NCBI GenBank assembly: GCA_964427535.1
Contig: CAYRVF010000067.1
Coordinates: forward strand, 1-29,491
Length of the DNA: 29,491 nt
DNA from: CAYRVF01 sp964427535
GTDB taxonomy: Bacteria > Chloroflexota > Ktedonobacteria > Ktedonobacterales > JADMIN01
Reading direction: 5' to 3'
Below, one piece after another: positions 1 through 7,448 of this stretch. The notes under the pieces were generated by a model. It was not told the DNA's origin. It saw only the letters and a program-made list of their open reading frames with translations, and made no database searches. Positions within the stretch are counted from its first letter, which is position 1; each line of letters starts with the position of its first letter. A program made the position numbers and the translations under genes.

Positions 1-225
1 GATGCGGCGGGCAACGCGGTGGTCGGTCTGGCCGCCGAGGCGCATCTGGAAGTCGGCACGACCAACACGCTGGTCTACAGCACCACCGGCCGCCCCATCG
101 CGACGGCGGGGGTCGAGGGCCTCGTGATCGTCGACACGCCCGAGGGCCTCCTCGTCTGCTCGAAGGAGCAAGCGCAGCTCGTCAAAACCATCGCCGAGCA
201 CATGCAGCGTCGCGCTACTAGTTAA
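1..225 (+). CDS. manC: Mannose-1-phosphate guanylyltransferase, C-terminal fragment
   Basis: Only the last 74 codons lie in the window; the frame is open from base 1, so the gene starts upstream. The sequence shows the family's typical closing pattern: an NTLVYST segment, then GVEGLVIVDTPEGLLVC and a short helix ending QLVKTIAEHM. In ManC-type nucleotidyltransferases this region follows the Rossmann-like catalytic domain. The enzyme makes GDP-mannose from mannose-1-phosphate and GTP in the cytoplasm, feeding glycan and polysaccharide synthesis. The catalytic GXGTR-type motif is outside the window, so activity cannot be judged. A related sugar nucleotidyltransferase is possible, but the NTLV...VVDT pattern favours ManC. 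No terminator is obvious after the stop. Confidence 0.8.
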   Translation, partial: DAAGNAVVGLAAEAHLEVGTTNTLVYSTTGRPIATAGVEGLVIVDTPEGLLVCSKEQAQLVKTIAEHMQRRATS

Positions 226-286
226 GCGTTGGCGGTTCGACGAGCAAGCGGCGTCAGGGGGGACGCGAGACGATCGATTCCTCCAT

Positions 287-327
287 ATGGGTAGTATGGC
301 TAGCCAGATACCCATTCATGCTATACT
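287..327 (+). promoter_or_regulatory. Operator-like nested palindrome next to a -10 box, upstream of the DUF4388 gene
   Basis: Arms ATGGGTA (287-293) and TACCCAT (309-315) flank a perfect 10-bp palindrome TGGCTAGCCA (297-306). Seven bases downstream is TATACT (322-327), a good -10 hexamer. The place where a -35 box would sit (about 299-304) falls inside the palindrome and does not resemble TTGACA. This arrangement suggests a regulator-dependent promoter for the gene at 481. That role is an inference. Confidence 0.45.
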
Positions 328-480
328 ATGGCCGTCATTCAGAGCAGTCCAGCGGGCCGCGCGTAGCCTCCACCTATGTCCTCCGCAGACGCGCGGCGCA
401 AGCGTAGTCGAGACGGGATTAGCCAGCCGCGGCGACGGCTACTACGCGACTGAGAAGAGACGAAGGGCCACATCTACAGC

Positions 481-1329
481 ATGTCTAAGCCCAGGTTGAC
501 GGCGATTGACCGTCTGGCCAATGTCATTGAAGTGGTCGAGCTTGGTAGACGCACCGGTCTGCTCGCGGTTGAACGCGGATCGGGAACCGTCACCGAAGAA
601 GGCTCAGTCTACTTCATGGCTGGCCGCCCTGTCTACGCGGCGCTCGGGAGCCTGCGTGGCCGCGAGGCGCTGGCGGTGCTTGCGCGCTGGGGAGAGTGTC
701 ATTTCGCATTCGACCCATCGGCCCCGAGCCCCGTGCCGAACGTCTCAGGCACGCTCCCTGGCACTGGCACGTTCGACGGGCTAGACGAGGGTCCCTACTC
801 GCCCGCGCCGCGCTCTTCGGGCATGACTCCGCCCCCCAATGACTATGCACCAGGCGGGCGGATGCCCTTCGGTGGGTCATCTGACCCGTCAGGCTACAGT
901 GGGAATGGCTTTACCGGCCCGATCAGCCGGCCTATGATCTCACCGCCGACGCATGGCTTGTCGAGCGGCCCTGGTTCGCAGGGTCCACGCTCACGCACCT
1001 TTGGATCGTCTGGCGTTTCGGGCGGCGCTACTGGCTCCTGGGGGCGCGCGAGCGGCCCGAACGAGTCTGAGGGGTGGCCGAGTACCCCCGACTACGGTGG
1101 CTACTCGGACCCGATGCTGCAGCGACGTCCGCGGCGCGCGCCGGATGTGCGCGATCTGATGTCGGTCGTTACCGCTTACAACCTGTCGCGCAGCCATCGC
1201 GCGGTGCTTCTGCTGGCGAACGGCGAGTACACAGTGCTCGATCTCGCGCGCCTGTCATCCAAGCCGGTCGGAGAGGTCGCGCAGATTCTCGCCGATCTGG
1301 AGGCGCGCGGGCTGATCTACTATTACTAG
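481..1329 (+). CDS. DUF4388 (PatA-like N-terminal) protein with C-terminal winged helix
   Basis: This is a 282-residue soluble protein. Residues about 8-80 match the DUF4388 fold: RLANVIEVVELGRRTGLLAV, then GSVYFMAGRPVYAALGSLRGREAL and a tryptophan-containing CHFAFDP strand. DUF4388 occurs in bacterial signalling proteins, often beside response regulators or small GTPases; its ligand is unknown. Residues about 85-215 are low complexity, rich in Gly, Ser, Pro, Tyr and Trp, and probably disordered. Residues about 220-282 look like a winged helix (RDLMSVVTAYNLSRSHRAVL, then LARLSSKPVGEVAQILADLEARG), so DNA or protein binding is plausible. The next gene downstream has a similar low-complexity tract, suggesting a functional pair. 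No kinase or receiver domain is present. The ATG at 481 is the first methionine before the domain. Confidence 0.75.
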   Translation: MSKPRLTAIDRLANVIEVVELGRRTGLLAVERGSGTVTEEGSVYFMAGRPVYAALGSLRGREALAVLARWGECHFAFDPSAPSPVPNVSGTLPGTGTFDGLDEGPYSPAPRSSGMTPPPNDYAPGGRMPFGGSSDPSGYSGNGFTGPISRPMISPPTHGLSSGPGSQGPRSRTFGSSGVSGGATGSWGRASGPNESEGWPSTPDYGGYSDPMLQRRPRRAPDVRDLMSVVTAYNLSRSHRAVLLLANGEYTVLDLARLSSKPVGEVAQILADLEARGLIYYY

Positions 1330-1826
1330 GTCTTCTAGCGCTCATGTGTTGATACCAGTGCGGTCGCGCGTGAACGTGGTAGCGGTCCTCTTCGGTGGGC
1401 GCATGGGTGCGCGGATGCGCGCTGGATACAACAGAATGCGATTCCCGGCGCGTCTTCCGTGACGACGGCCTGTCCTCTGCATAACTGGCTGTGGAGAAGA
1501 GCAAGCGGCGGTTTCCCTGAGCGTGTGGTGCGGTGGATGGTGGGGAGGAGGAGGAGCAGCAGTATGTGCGAGGTATCCAGGCGTGCCCTGCCTCAACGCG
1601 GCCGCCGGAGCGCGTCGCGAAACGAACCGCGAGCGAATCCGCCGCCGTATCCGAAAGTACCAGCGCACCGCTGTCGTCTGTCGCGGTCGTGAGACACTAC
1701 CTCCCGACGCATCTATTGCCTTATGTCACACAGGGCGCGCGTCTGTCGCGGGTGTGAATCACCCCTCAGAGCGCCTTCCGCCTACCCGCGCAAGAACTCC
1801 TACTTCGCGAAACGAGGTGCTTACTC
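1330..1826. other. Intergenic region without a recognisable gene
   Basis: These 497 bases separate the DUF4388 gene from the Cache-like gene. Both strands contain open frames, but their translations are Arg/Ala/Pro-rich without domain character and look like high-GC artefacts. A G-rich tract at about 1521-1562 has many GG runs and could form a two-tetrad G-quadruplex on the + strand. I found no convincing terminator after 1329 and no clear sigma-70 promoter before 1827. Confidence 0.4.
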
Positions 1827-3884
1827 ATGGCTCAGGCACAACGGCGCGGCTCTGGGCGCCGCCGTCTGTCGCTCTCCGTCCGGCTCTCGCTGCTGGTGCT
1901 CTTTGCCGCGCTGGTGCCACTTGCCGCCGTGGTCGGCATCAACGACTACTTCGCGCGCGGGAATCTCATCACGCAGGGACGCAACGCACTCGGCACTGAC
2001 GCGAATGCCAAGACGACGCTGATCGATTCCTATATGCGCGAGCGTCTCTCGGACGGCGTGACGCTCGCCGCACTGCCGACGGCTCCGGCCTATCTCGGCT
2101 GCGAGCTCGCCCAGGCGCAAGCGCAGGCGAACGGCACGGATACCACGCAGCAGCAGTCGAATGGCTTCCAGCAGAACCAAAACCAGACACAGACTGCCGA
2201 CCCATGCAGCAAGAGCCTGATGCAGGCCTATAAAGACTCGCTCGTCCGCGCGCTGGCGATCGGGCCGGTGAAAGACCCGAACTATTCGCTGTGGAGCCTG
2301 TACGACATCACCAACAAGCAGGTGCTCACCTCTAACGCGGACGTCGCGGCGAAGGAGCCAGCGGCACCCGCGCAGGAGGCCGCTCCGGTCGCGCAGGCCA
2401 AGCAGGTCATCTCGCCGGTTGTGGTCGATCCCGCGACGAAGCACGCGTTCGTCCGCATCTACTCGCCCATCGTGCTGCAACCGGGACAGAGGGTCGTCGG
2501 CTATCTGCGGGCGGACCTCAAGCTCGACTATATCTGGAACATCGTCGGCAATGAGCAGGGCGCGAACGGCGCCGGCAGCTACGCCTTCGTCACCGACGAG
2601 AACGGCATTCGCATCGCCGACGGGCACGCCAACGAGCTCTTCACCGCCGTGCAACCGCTCGACGCCGCGACACAACAGCGCATTGCCCAGATGAAGCAGT
2701 ACGGCTCCAGCGATCCAGTGCAGCAGATGAACCTCACCGACGTGCAGCAGTCGCTTGCGTCTACCGCGCCGCAACTCGACTTCCAGGGTATCGCCTCGCC
2801 AGGTGCGACGTCGACCTACCAGTTCGTACGCATCCACATGAATACGGTGCCCTGGTCGTACTTCGTGCTCAGCCCGCTCTCTACTGTGACACGCGTCGCC
2901 GACGATCAGGTGCGGCTCTCGCTCATCAGCGCCGCGGTCATCGCCGTGCTGGCCATCCTGATCGGCCTGATCTTCGGCCGTACCACGACTAACGTCGTGC
3001 GTGGCTCAGTCGCTGAGCTCGAAGGCGCGGCGGTCGCGCTGCAGACGCTGGCGGAGCGCCAGCAGGCATCGGCGGGCGAACAGCACTGGGTGGTGGATGC
3101 CTGCCGCACCGGCCTGGAGAGCGTGCGCTATCTCTCCGACGCGATGAATCAGGCGGCGCACCGCATCATCGACGCGAGCAACTGGTTCAGCGAATATTGG
3201 GATCGCCTGACCGAAGACCAGGCCCGCCGCACGGTGCAGCATCTGCTTGAGCTGGCGCACTACATTGACGAAGCGGCGCGGCGGCAGTATGCCAGCAGCG
3301 AGCGCCTCGACAAGGCGATCACCGTCACGATGCAGGTGTCCGACCAGCTCGTCGATGGCGCGAACGCCGCTACACAGAGCGCCAATCAGCTCGATCAGGT
3401 GGTGGGCGATCTGCAACGCATCGTCGGCGGCCGGGTGTCTGCCGAGCGCATGGCGCAGCAAGCATCAATGGAGACGCCAGCCGCCGACAACGGCATGGCA
3501 ATGCCGATGCTCCCCGCCGCGGGCCAGCAGATGATGCTGCCGTCTTCGGGGCAGCAGATGATGCCAGCCGCGCCGTTGATGCCGTCGCCGCTCTCGCCGC
3601 GCCAGCTCGCCGCGCCGGCAGCCGGTGGGCGCCGCATGGCTGCCCCGCGTGGGAACATGCCCGTGCCGCCGAACCCGCCGAGCATGTGGGGCCGTGGGTC
3701 GAACACGCAGAGCGGGTGGGGAGAGCCCAGCCAGGGACGCGGACAGATGTCTGGCGGGGGCTACGGCGGCTACAGTAATCCGCAGTACGGCCAGCCGGAG
3801 CGCTCACCTGACTCCGACGCGCTTGGCTGGGGGTCGCCGCAGATGCCCGCCAACCGCGACTCACAGGGCTGGGGCCAGCGCTAG
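1827..3884 (+). CDS. Membrane sensor-like protein with Cache-type ectodomain and disordered C-terminus
   Basis: This 685-residue protein starts with a basic patch (RRGSGRRR) and a transmembrane helix at about residues 18-38. An ectodomain of about 320 residues follows, with Cache-like features: NSLWSLYDI-type and YAFVTDENGIRIADG segments, the latter typical of dCache/PAS-like sensors. A second transmembrane helix lies at about 363-386, then a HAMP-like linker and helical, coiled-coil-prone sequence to about residue 545. The final 140 residues are Gln/Met/Pro/Gly-rich with repeated QQMM and Trp-Gly units. No histidine kinase, GGDEF or methyl-accepting signalling domain is visible, so the output is unknown. 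The ectodomain includes an unusual Gln-rich insertion around residues 94-125. It probably senses an extracellular ligand together with the DUF4388 protein. A strong terminator follows. Confidence 0.7.
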   Translation: MAQAQRRGSGRRRLSLSVRLSLLVLFAALVPLAAVVGINDYFARGNLITQGRNALGTDANAKTTLIDSYMRERLSDGVTLAALPTAPAYLGCELAQAQAQANGTDTTQQQSNGFQQNQNQTQTADPCSKSLMQAYKDSLVRALAIGPVKDPNYSLWSLYDITNKQVLTSNADVAAKEPAAPAQEAAPVAQAKQVISPVVVDPATKHAFVRIYSPIVLQPGQRVVGYLRADLKLDYIWNIVGNEQGANGAGSYAFVTDENGIRIADGHANELFTAVQPLDAATQQRIAQMKQYGSSDPVQQMNLTDVQQSLASTAPQLDFQGIASPGATSTYQFVRIHMNTVPWSYFVLSPLSTVTRVADDQVRLSLISAAVIAVLAILIGLIFGRTTTNVVRGSVAELEGAAVALQTLAERQQASAGEQHWVVDACRTGLESVRYLSDAMNQAAHRIIDASNWFSEYWDRLTEDQARRTVQHLLELAHYIDEAARRQYASSERLDKAITVTMQVSDQLVDGANAATQSANQLDQVVGDLQRIVGGRVSAERMAQQASMETPAADNGMAMPMLPAAGQQMMLPSSGQQMMPAAPLMPSPLSPRQLAAPAAGGRRMAAPRGNMPVPPNPPSMWGRGSNTQSGWGEPSQGRGQMSGGGYGGYSNPQYGQPERSPDSDALGWGSPQMPANRDSQGWGQR

Positions 3885-3904
3885 CAGACACTCGCTCCAA
3901 TGAG

Positions 3905-3937
3905 AGCTCCCCCTCCACGAAGGAGGGGGAGCTTTTT
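3905..3937 (+). terminator. Rho-independent terminator of the Cache-like gene
   Basis: A perfect 12-bp stem has arms AGCTCCCCCTCC (3905-3916) and GGAGGGGGAGCT (3922-3933), with a 5-base loop, and runs directly into TTTTT. It lies 20 bases after the stop codon at 3884. Confidence 0.92.
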
Positions 3938-4015
3938 CATGTCTGGCGCGGGCTGGCCGACTTCCCCGGCTAATGCCCGCAGAGGGGAGCCAGAGACCCG
4001 TTCGCGACGCAATAT

Positions 4016-4047
4016 GACATTGGATGTCGAATATCGCCCCGTATGCT
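4016..4047 (+). promoter_or_regulatory. Candidate promoter with overlapping inverted repeat for the oxidoreductase gene
   Basis: TTGGAT (4020-4025) and TATGCT (4042-4047) are separated by 16 bases, giving a weak sigma-70-like promoter. The inverted repeat GACAT-TGG-ATGTC (4016-4028) covers the -35 position, as a repressor operator would. The start codon at 4093 lies 45 bases downstream of the -10 box. Confidence 0.35.
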
Positions 4048-4092
4048 CTCAGTGAAGCGAATCAAGTGGACACAGGAGGAGAGGAGGGCACG

Positions 4093-4947
4093 ATGCGGTA
4101 TGGGCTGACGCTGCCGATCACCGGCGTTGACGGCGACGTGCGGCGGCTGGTGGACTACGCGCGTCTGGCCGAAGACGCGGGCTGGGACGGCGTCTTTCTG
4201 GAGGACTACATCCTGTTCTGGCAGGGCGACCAGTCGCCGCTCTACGACCCCTGGCTGGCGCTCGCGGCGATCGCCACCTCCACCGAGCGCATCCGCCTGG
4301 GTGTGACGGTCACGCCGCTCTCGCGCAGACGGCCGTGGAAGGTCGCCCGCGAGGCGTTGACGCTCGACCACCTTTCGCGCGGGCGGCTGATTCTCGGTTT
4401 CGGGGTGGGCGATCCGCACGATGCCAGCTTCGCGCGCTTCGGCGAAGAGACCAACCCGCGCCGCCGTGCCGAGCTGCTGGACGAAGGGCTGGACGTGCTC
4501 GCCGGCCTGCTAAGTGGGCAGCCGTTCGCCTACCAGGGCACGCACTACACCGTCGCGGAGACGCGCTTTGTGCCCGCGCCGGTGCAGTCGCCGCGCATCC
4601 CGATCTGGATCGGTGGATTCTGGCCGCGCAGACTGCCCGCACTCCGCGCCGCCCGCTGGGACGGCTTCTGCGGGGCGAAGGTGTCGGAAACCGGCGATTT
4701 TGCGATGCTGACCGTCCAGGACGCGCGCGACATTTCCGCCTTCATGGCGCGGGAGCGCACCAGCACGGCGCCGTTCGACATCGCCAGCACCGGCGAACTG
4801 CCCGACGACCCAGGCGCGGCCGCCGCGCTCCTGCACGAGTACGCCGATGCTGGCATCACGTGGTGGATGACCTACGCTGGCACCGGCGTGGATGCCGAGC
4901 AGGCGCGGGCAATCATCGCGCACGGCCCGGTACGCGGCGCATCGTAA
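4093..4947 (+). CDS. LLM-class (luciferase-like) flavin-dependent oxidoreductase
   Basis: This 284-residue protein belongs to the bacterial luciferase-like TIM-barrel family. Visible family segments are MRYGLTLPITG at the N-terminus, LAEDAGWDGVFLEDYILFW, LALAAIATSTERIRLGVTVTPL, then WKVAREALTLDHLSRGRLILGFGVG and IPIWIGGFWPRRLPALRAARWDG. Members use FMN or F420 to oxidise or reduce small organic substrates in the cytoplasm; the substrate here cannot be predicted. I chose the ATG at 4093 because GGAGGAGAGGAGG lies just upstream and the barrel's first strand begins there; the frame is open further upstream to an ATG at 4024. The next gene follows after 50 bases on the same strand and may be cotranscribed. 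Confidence 0.85.
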   Translation: MRYGLTLPITGVDGDVRRLVDYARLAEDAGWDGVFLEDYILFWQGDQSPLYDPWLALAAIATSTERIRLGVTVTPLSRRRPWKVAREALTLDHLSRGRLILGFGVGDPHDASFARFGEETNPRRRAELLDEGLDVLAGLLSGQPFAYQGTHYTVAETRFVPAPVQSPRIPIWIGGFWPRRLPALRAARWDGFCGAKVSETGDFAMLTVQDARDISAFMARERTSTAPFDIASTGELPDDPGAAAALLHEYADAGITWWMTYAGTGVDAEQARAIIAHGPVRGAS

Positions 4948-4997
4948 AGCTGACGGCGAGCAGAGGCGGTATTCTGAATTCAGAAGGAGGTGGCCCA

Positions 4998-5636
4998 TTG
5001 AGCACGACACATACGAAGGTTGATCTGAAAAAGCAGCATGCTGACCTCTATGCTCCGTCGGCGAACGAAGTGAGCGTGGTGGATGTTCCCGCCTTGACGT
5101 TCCTCATGATTGACGGCATGGGTGACCCCAATATCTCCGAGGACTACCAAAAGGCAGTTGAGGCCTTGTATGGCCTCTCCTACGCGCTGAAGTTCCTCCT
5201 CAAGAAGGAGCAAGGACTCGATTATGTGGTGATGCCCCTGGAAGGGCTGTGGTGGGTGCCAGATATGCGGGCCTTCAGTATCGAGCACAAAGAGGACTGG
5301 CTGTGGACCATGATGATCGTCCAGCCTGCGGAGGTGACCGCCACGCTCTTTGAGCGTGCGCGCACTGAGGTGCAGCGCAAGAAGCCGTCGCCAGCTTTGG
5401 GACAGGTGCGTTTGGAAACCTTCCATGAGGGACTAGCCGCACAGATCATGCACCGGGGGCCGTATGCGGCCGAGGGGCCGACAGTTGCCCGTCTGCACGA
5501 CTTCATCCGGGAGCAGGGGTACACATTTGACGAGATCCGCCCAAAACACCACGAGATCTACCTGAGCGATCCGCGGCGTGCGGCCCCTGACAAGATGCGC
5601 ACTGTGCTCCGGCAGCCGATACAGCACCCAGGCTGA
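4998..5636 (+). CDS. GyrI-like small-molecule-binding domain protein
   Basis: This 212-residue protein begins at TTG (4998), seven bases after a strong AAGGAGGT ribosome binding site (4984-4991). The translation fits the GyrI-like/AraC effector-binding superfamily: VVDVPALTFLMIDGMGDPN near the N-terminus, an EALYGLSYALKFLLKK helix, the acidic-aromatic PLEGLWWVPD segment, and a second half with GLAAQIMHRGPYAAEGPTVARLHDFI and a closing HHEIYLSDPRR strand. Family members bind hydrophobic or cationic small molecules, and some hydrolyse cyclopropanoid or other ligands. No DNA-binding domain is attached, so this is a stand-alone ligand-binding protein. It follows the flavin oxidoreductase gene and may act on a related compound, though nothing in the sequence identifies one. 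Confidence 0.85.
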   Translation: MSTTHTKVDLKKQHADLYAPSANEVSVVDVPALTFLMIDGMGDPNISEDYQKAVEALYGLSYALKFLLKKEQGLDYVVMPLEGLWWVPDMRAFSIEHKEDWLWTMMIVQPAEVTATLFERARTEVQRKKPSPALGQVRLETFHEGLAAQIMHRGPYAAEGPTVARLHDFIREQGYTFDEIRPKHHEIYLSDPRRAAPDKMRTVLRQPIQHPG

Positions 5637-5718
5637 TGTGGAGGAGAAGCGAGCCATGCACGAGGGCATCTCGGCACGGTGCCTTCATCCACTACCATAG
5701 GGCAACCACGTTAGGCGA

Positions 5719-6924
5719 TTAGTCGGAGAGGCGCTGGGCAAGGCCGGGCTCGCTCGCCGCACGGACGATGACCCGCGGTGTGTTGTGCCACATGGCGCAG
5801 GCCCGCAGCGCACGTTTCACCTCGGCAACCAGGGCGTCGTCGACAATCACGCCGGGTTCGAGATGCAGCGCCTTCACCTCGAAAATGCCCTCCTTGCGAT
5901 GGGCTTTGGGATCGAGGCGGCCAATCAGCATATTGTTGTAGAGAATCGGCAGCGTAAAGTAGCCGTATATCCGCCTGGGCGCGGGAGTATAGCACTCGAT
6001 TTGATAGGTGAAATTGAACACCTCCTGCGCCCGCACCCGATCCCACACCAACGGGTCGAATGGCGACAGAAGGGTTGTTTTGGAGACGTGTCTTTGGCCA
6101 TTCGCCGCCGCTTCAATCGCCTCCTGGTGATCGGGATGAAAATACCCTGGCACATCCCAGCCATCGACCTGCACAGTGTGGATTTGTCCACGTTTGGCCA
6201 GGGACGCGAGCACCGACTGAGCAAGCTTCTTGTACAGGCGGAAGTAGTCGGCGACCCAGGCGGCTTTCGTCACGCCTAACGCCTTGACCGTGTTCAGCAC
6301 GAATGTCTCGTACACCGTCTCGGCTGACGGTGCCTGGGCATCATCCCACTCTGGCAGGACGCGCTCGGGCAGATCATAGATGCGCTGGAAGTTCTGGCGC
6401 TGAGCGACCATGAGCTTACCCTTCATCCACAGGCCTTCCAGCGCAGTCTTCTCGTTCTTCCAGTTCCACCAGCCAGAGGGTGCGCCGTCGGTGCGCTCAA
6501 AATCGGCAGAGCGCACGGGCCCAGTCTCCCGAATGCGCGTCAGCAGCGCATCGACCAGCTCTGTGTGATCCTGCATCCACAGCCGCCAGCGGCGTTCGTT
6601 CCAGGTGAGCCGGTTCAGCATGAGGCGTCGGTACAGTGGATAGTCCTCAACCGGCAAGAAGCAGGCGGCATGTGACCAATACTCAAACAGCGCACCTTCG
6701 GCTAAGAGCTCGTCCACCCAGCGCTGAGGATAGTCGCCTAGACGACTCCACAGCACCAGATACGGGCTGCGCGCCACGACATGAATGGTGTCGATCTGCA
6801 AGACGTGCATCTGCCGAATCATCCGGCGCACGTCGGCTTTGGTCGCCCCTGCGGGCTGGCACCGCTGGAGTCCCTGCGCGGCAATCATCAGCCCGCGCAC
6901 AGCGTCTTGTGAGAGGGTTTTCAT
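5719..6924 (-). CDS. YcaQ/AlkX-type winged-helix DNA glycosylase
   Basis: This 401-residue protein matches the COG3214 (DUF1006, HTH_42) family of tandem winged-helix DNA glycosylases. The first 70 residues contain DVRRMIRQMHVLQIDTIHVV, whose Q-I-D triplet (residues 43-45) corresponds to the catalytic Q-x-D motif of the AlkX/YcaQ branch. Further family segments are ARSPYLVLWSRLGDYP, FEYWSHAACFLPVEDYPLYR and the C-terminal FDPLVWDRVRAQEVFNFTYQIECYTP and YGYFTLPILYNNMLIGRLDPKAHRKEG. E. coli YcaQ unhooks interstrand crosslinks made by nitrogen mustards; the Streptomyces relative AlkZ uses Q-x-Q instead. The length is normal and the protein looks intact. It stands alone on the - strand, convergent with the GyrI-like gene. 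Crosslink repair is inferred from the family. Confidence 0.88.
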   Translation of the reverse strand: MKTLSQDAVRGLMIAAQGLQRCQPAGATKADVRRMIRQMHVLQIDTIHVVARSPYLVLWSRLGDYPQRWVDELLAEGALFEYWSHAACFLPVEDYPLYRRLMLNRLTWNERRWRLWMQDHTELVDALLTRIRETGPVRSADFERTDGAPSGWWNWKNEKTALEGLWMKGKLMVAQRQNFQRIYDLPERVLPEWDDAQAPSAETVYETFVLNTVKALGVTKAAWVADYFRLYKKLAQSVLASLAKRGQIHTVQVDGWDVPGYFHPDHQEAIEAAANGQRHVSKTTLLSPFDPLVWDRVRAQEVFNFTYQIECYTPAPRRIYGYFTLPILYNNMLIGRLDPKAHRKEGIFEVKALHLEPGVIVDDALVAEVKRALRACAMWHNTPRVIVRAASEPGLAQRLSD

Positions 6925-7053
6925 CGGCGTTCTGTTGGCGCTCGTGGAGGCACAAAATCATACCTGTGATGGCAACTGTATTACCAAACAGTCTGTCCAC
7001 CGGTCAGAGGGTACGGATGGAGGGCGTGTAATGCGTGATGAGCACACGCCCGT

Positions 7054-7284
7054 TCACGATGGCCGTTTCGACTTCTTATCCATGTTCGTGACCTTGTACA
7101 CCTGGCCTCGCTGATCGTAGGTAATCCACTCTCCGACTTGCTCGCTTGCGGTGAAGTGTCCAGACCGCAGTTTGGTGCCGTCTTTCCTGAACCACTCCCA
7201 GTAGCCTTCCATCTTGCCGTCAACGATCAGCCCTTTGCCCTTCACGCTGCCGTCTTTGTAGTACTCGATGTGTTCTTCTCGCAT
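7054..7284 (-). CDS. Small MORN-repeat protein
   Basis: This 76-residue protein is made almost entirely of about three MORN-like repeats: YYKDGSVKGKGLIVDGK, GYWEWFRKDGTKLRSGHF and VGEWITYDQRGQVYKV. Such short beta-hairpin repeats appear in YwqK-type proteins, some annotated as antitoxins, and in scaffold proteins. The start at 7284 has a GAGAGGTG ribosome binding site. No toxin-like partner is adjacent: the neighbour upstream is the Bro-N gene, 164 bases away on the same strand. Its role is unknown, and the antitoxin label some databases give this family is not supported here. Confidence 0.7.
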   Translation of the reverse strand: MREEHIEYYKDGSVKGKGLIVDGKMEGYWEWFRKDGTKLRSGHFTASEQVGEWITYDQRGQVYKVTNMDKKSKRPS

Positions 7285-7393
7285 GGCGCACCTCTCGCTC
7301 GCAGCGATAAAGCAGAGTTCCGCTTCTATGACCTGCTGTCAGCCTGATACAGCGCTTGGAGTCAGCCGCTGAAGCCCATCTACTCGACCAGTC

Positions 7394-7432
7394 GGGCGGG
7401 CCGCCAGCGGGGGTGTTGCGCCGTGCCCGCCC
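7394..7432 (-). terminator. GC-rich hairpin downstream of the Bro-N gene
   Basis: Perfect 8-bp arms GGGCGGGC (7394-7401) and GCCCGCCC (7425-7432) enclose a 23-base loop just after the Bro-N stop codon at 7449. There is no T tract on either strand, so this is a weak terminator candidate. Confidence 0.3.
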
Positions 7433-7448
7433 CTGAAGACGACGCGCT

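Noticed and set aside
1821..2837. 338-codon open frame on the - strand
   Set aside because: It is antisense to the Cache-like gene, and its translation is Leu/Arg/Val-rich without domains. The + strand frame has membrane helices, family segments and a terminator.
4335..4997. Upstream extension of the GyrI-like protein by about 220 residues
   Set aside because: The extension is read in another frame of the flavin oxidoreductase gene, is Arg/Ala-rich and lacks domain features. A strong ribosome binding site sets the start at 4998.
7054..7284. Toxin-antitoxin locus based on the MORN protein
   Set aside because: No small toxin-like gene is adjacent; the antitoxin label comes only from naming habits in the family.
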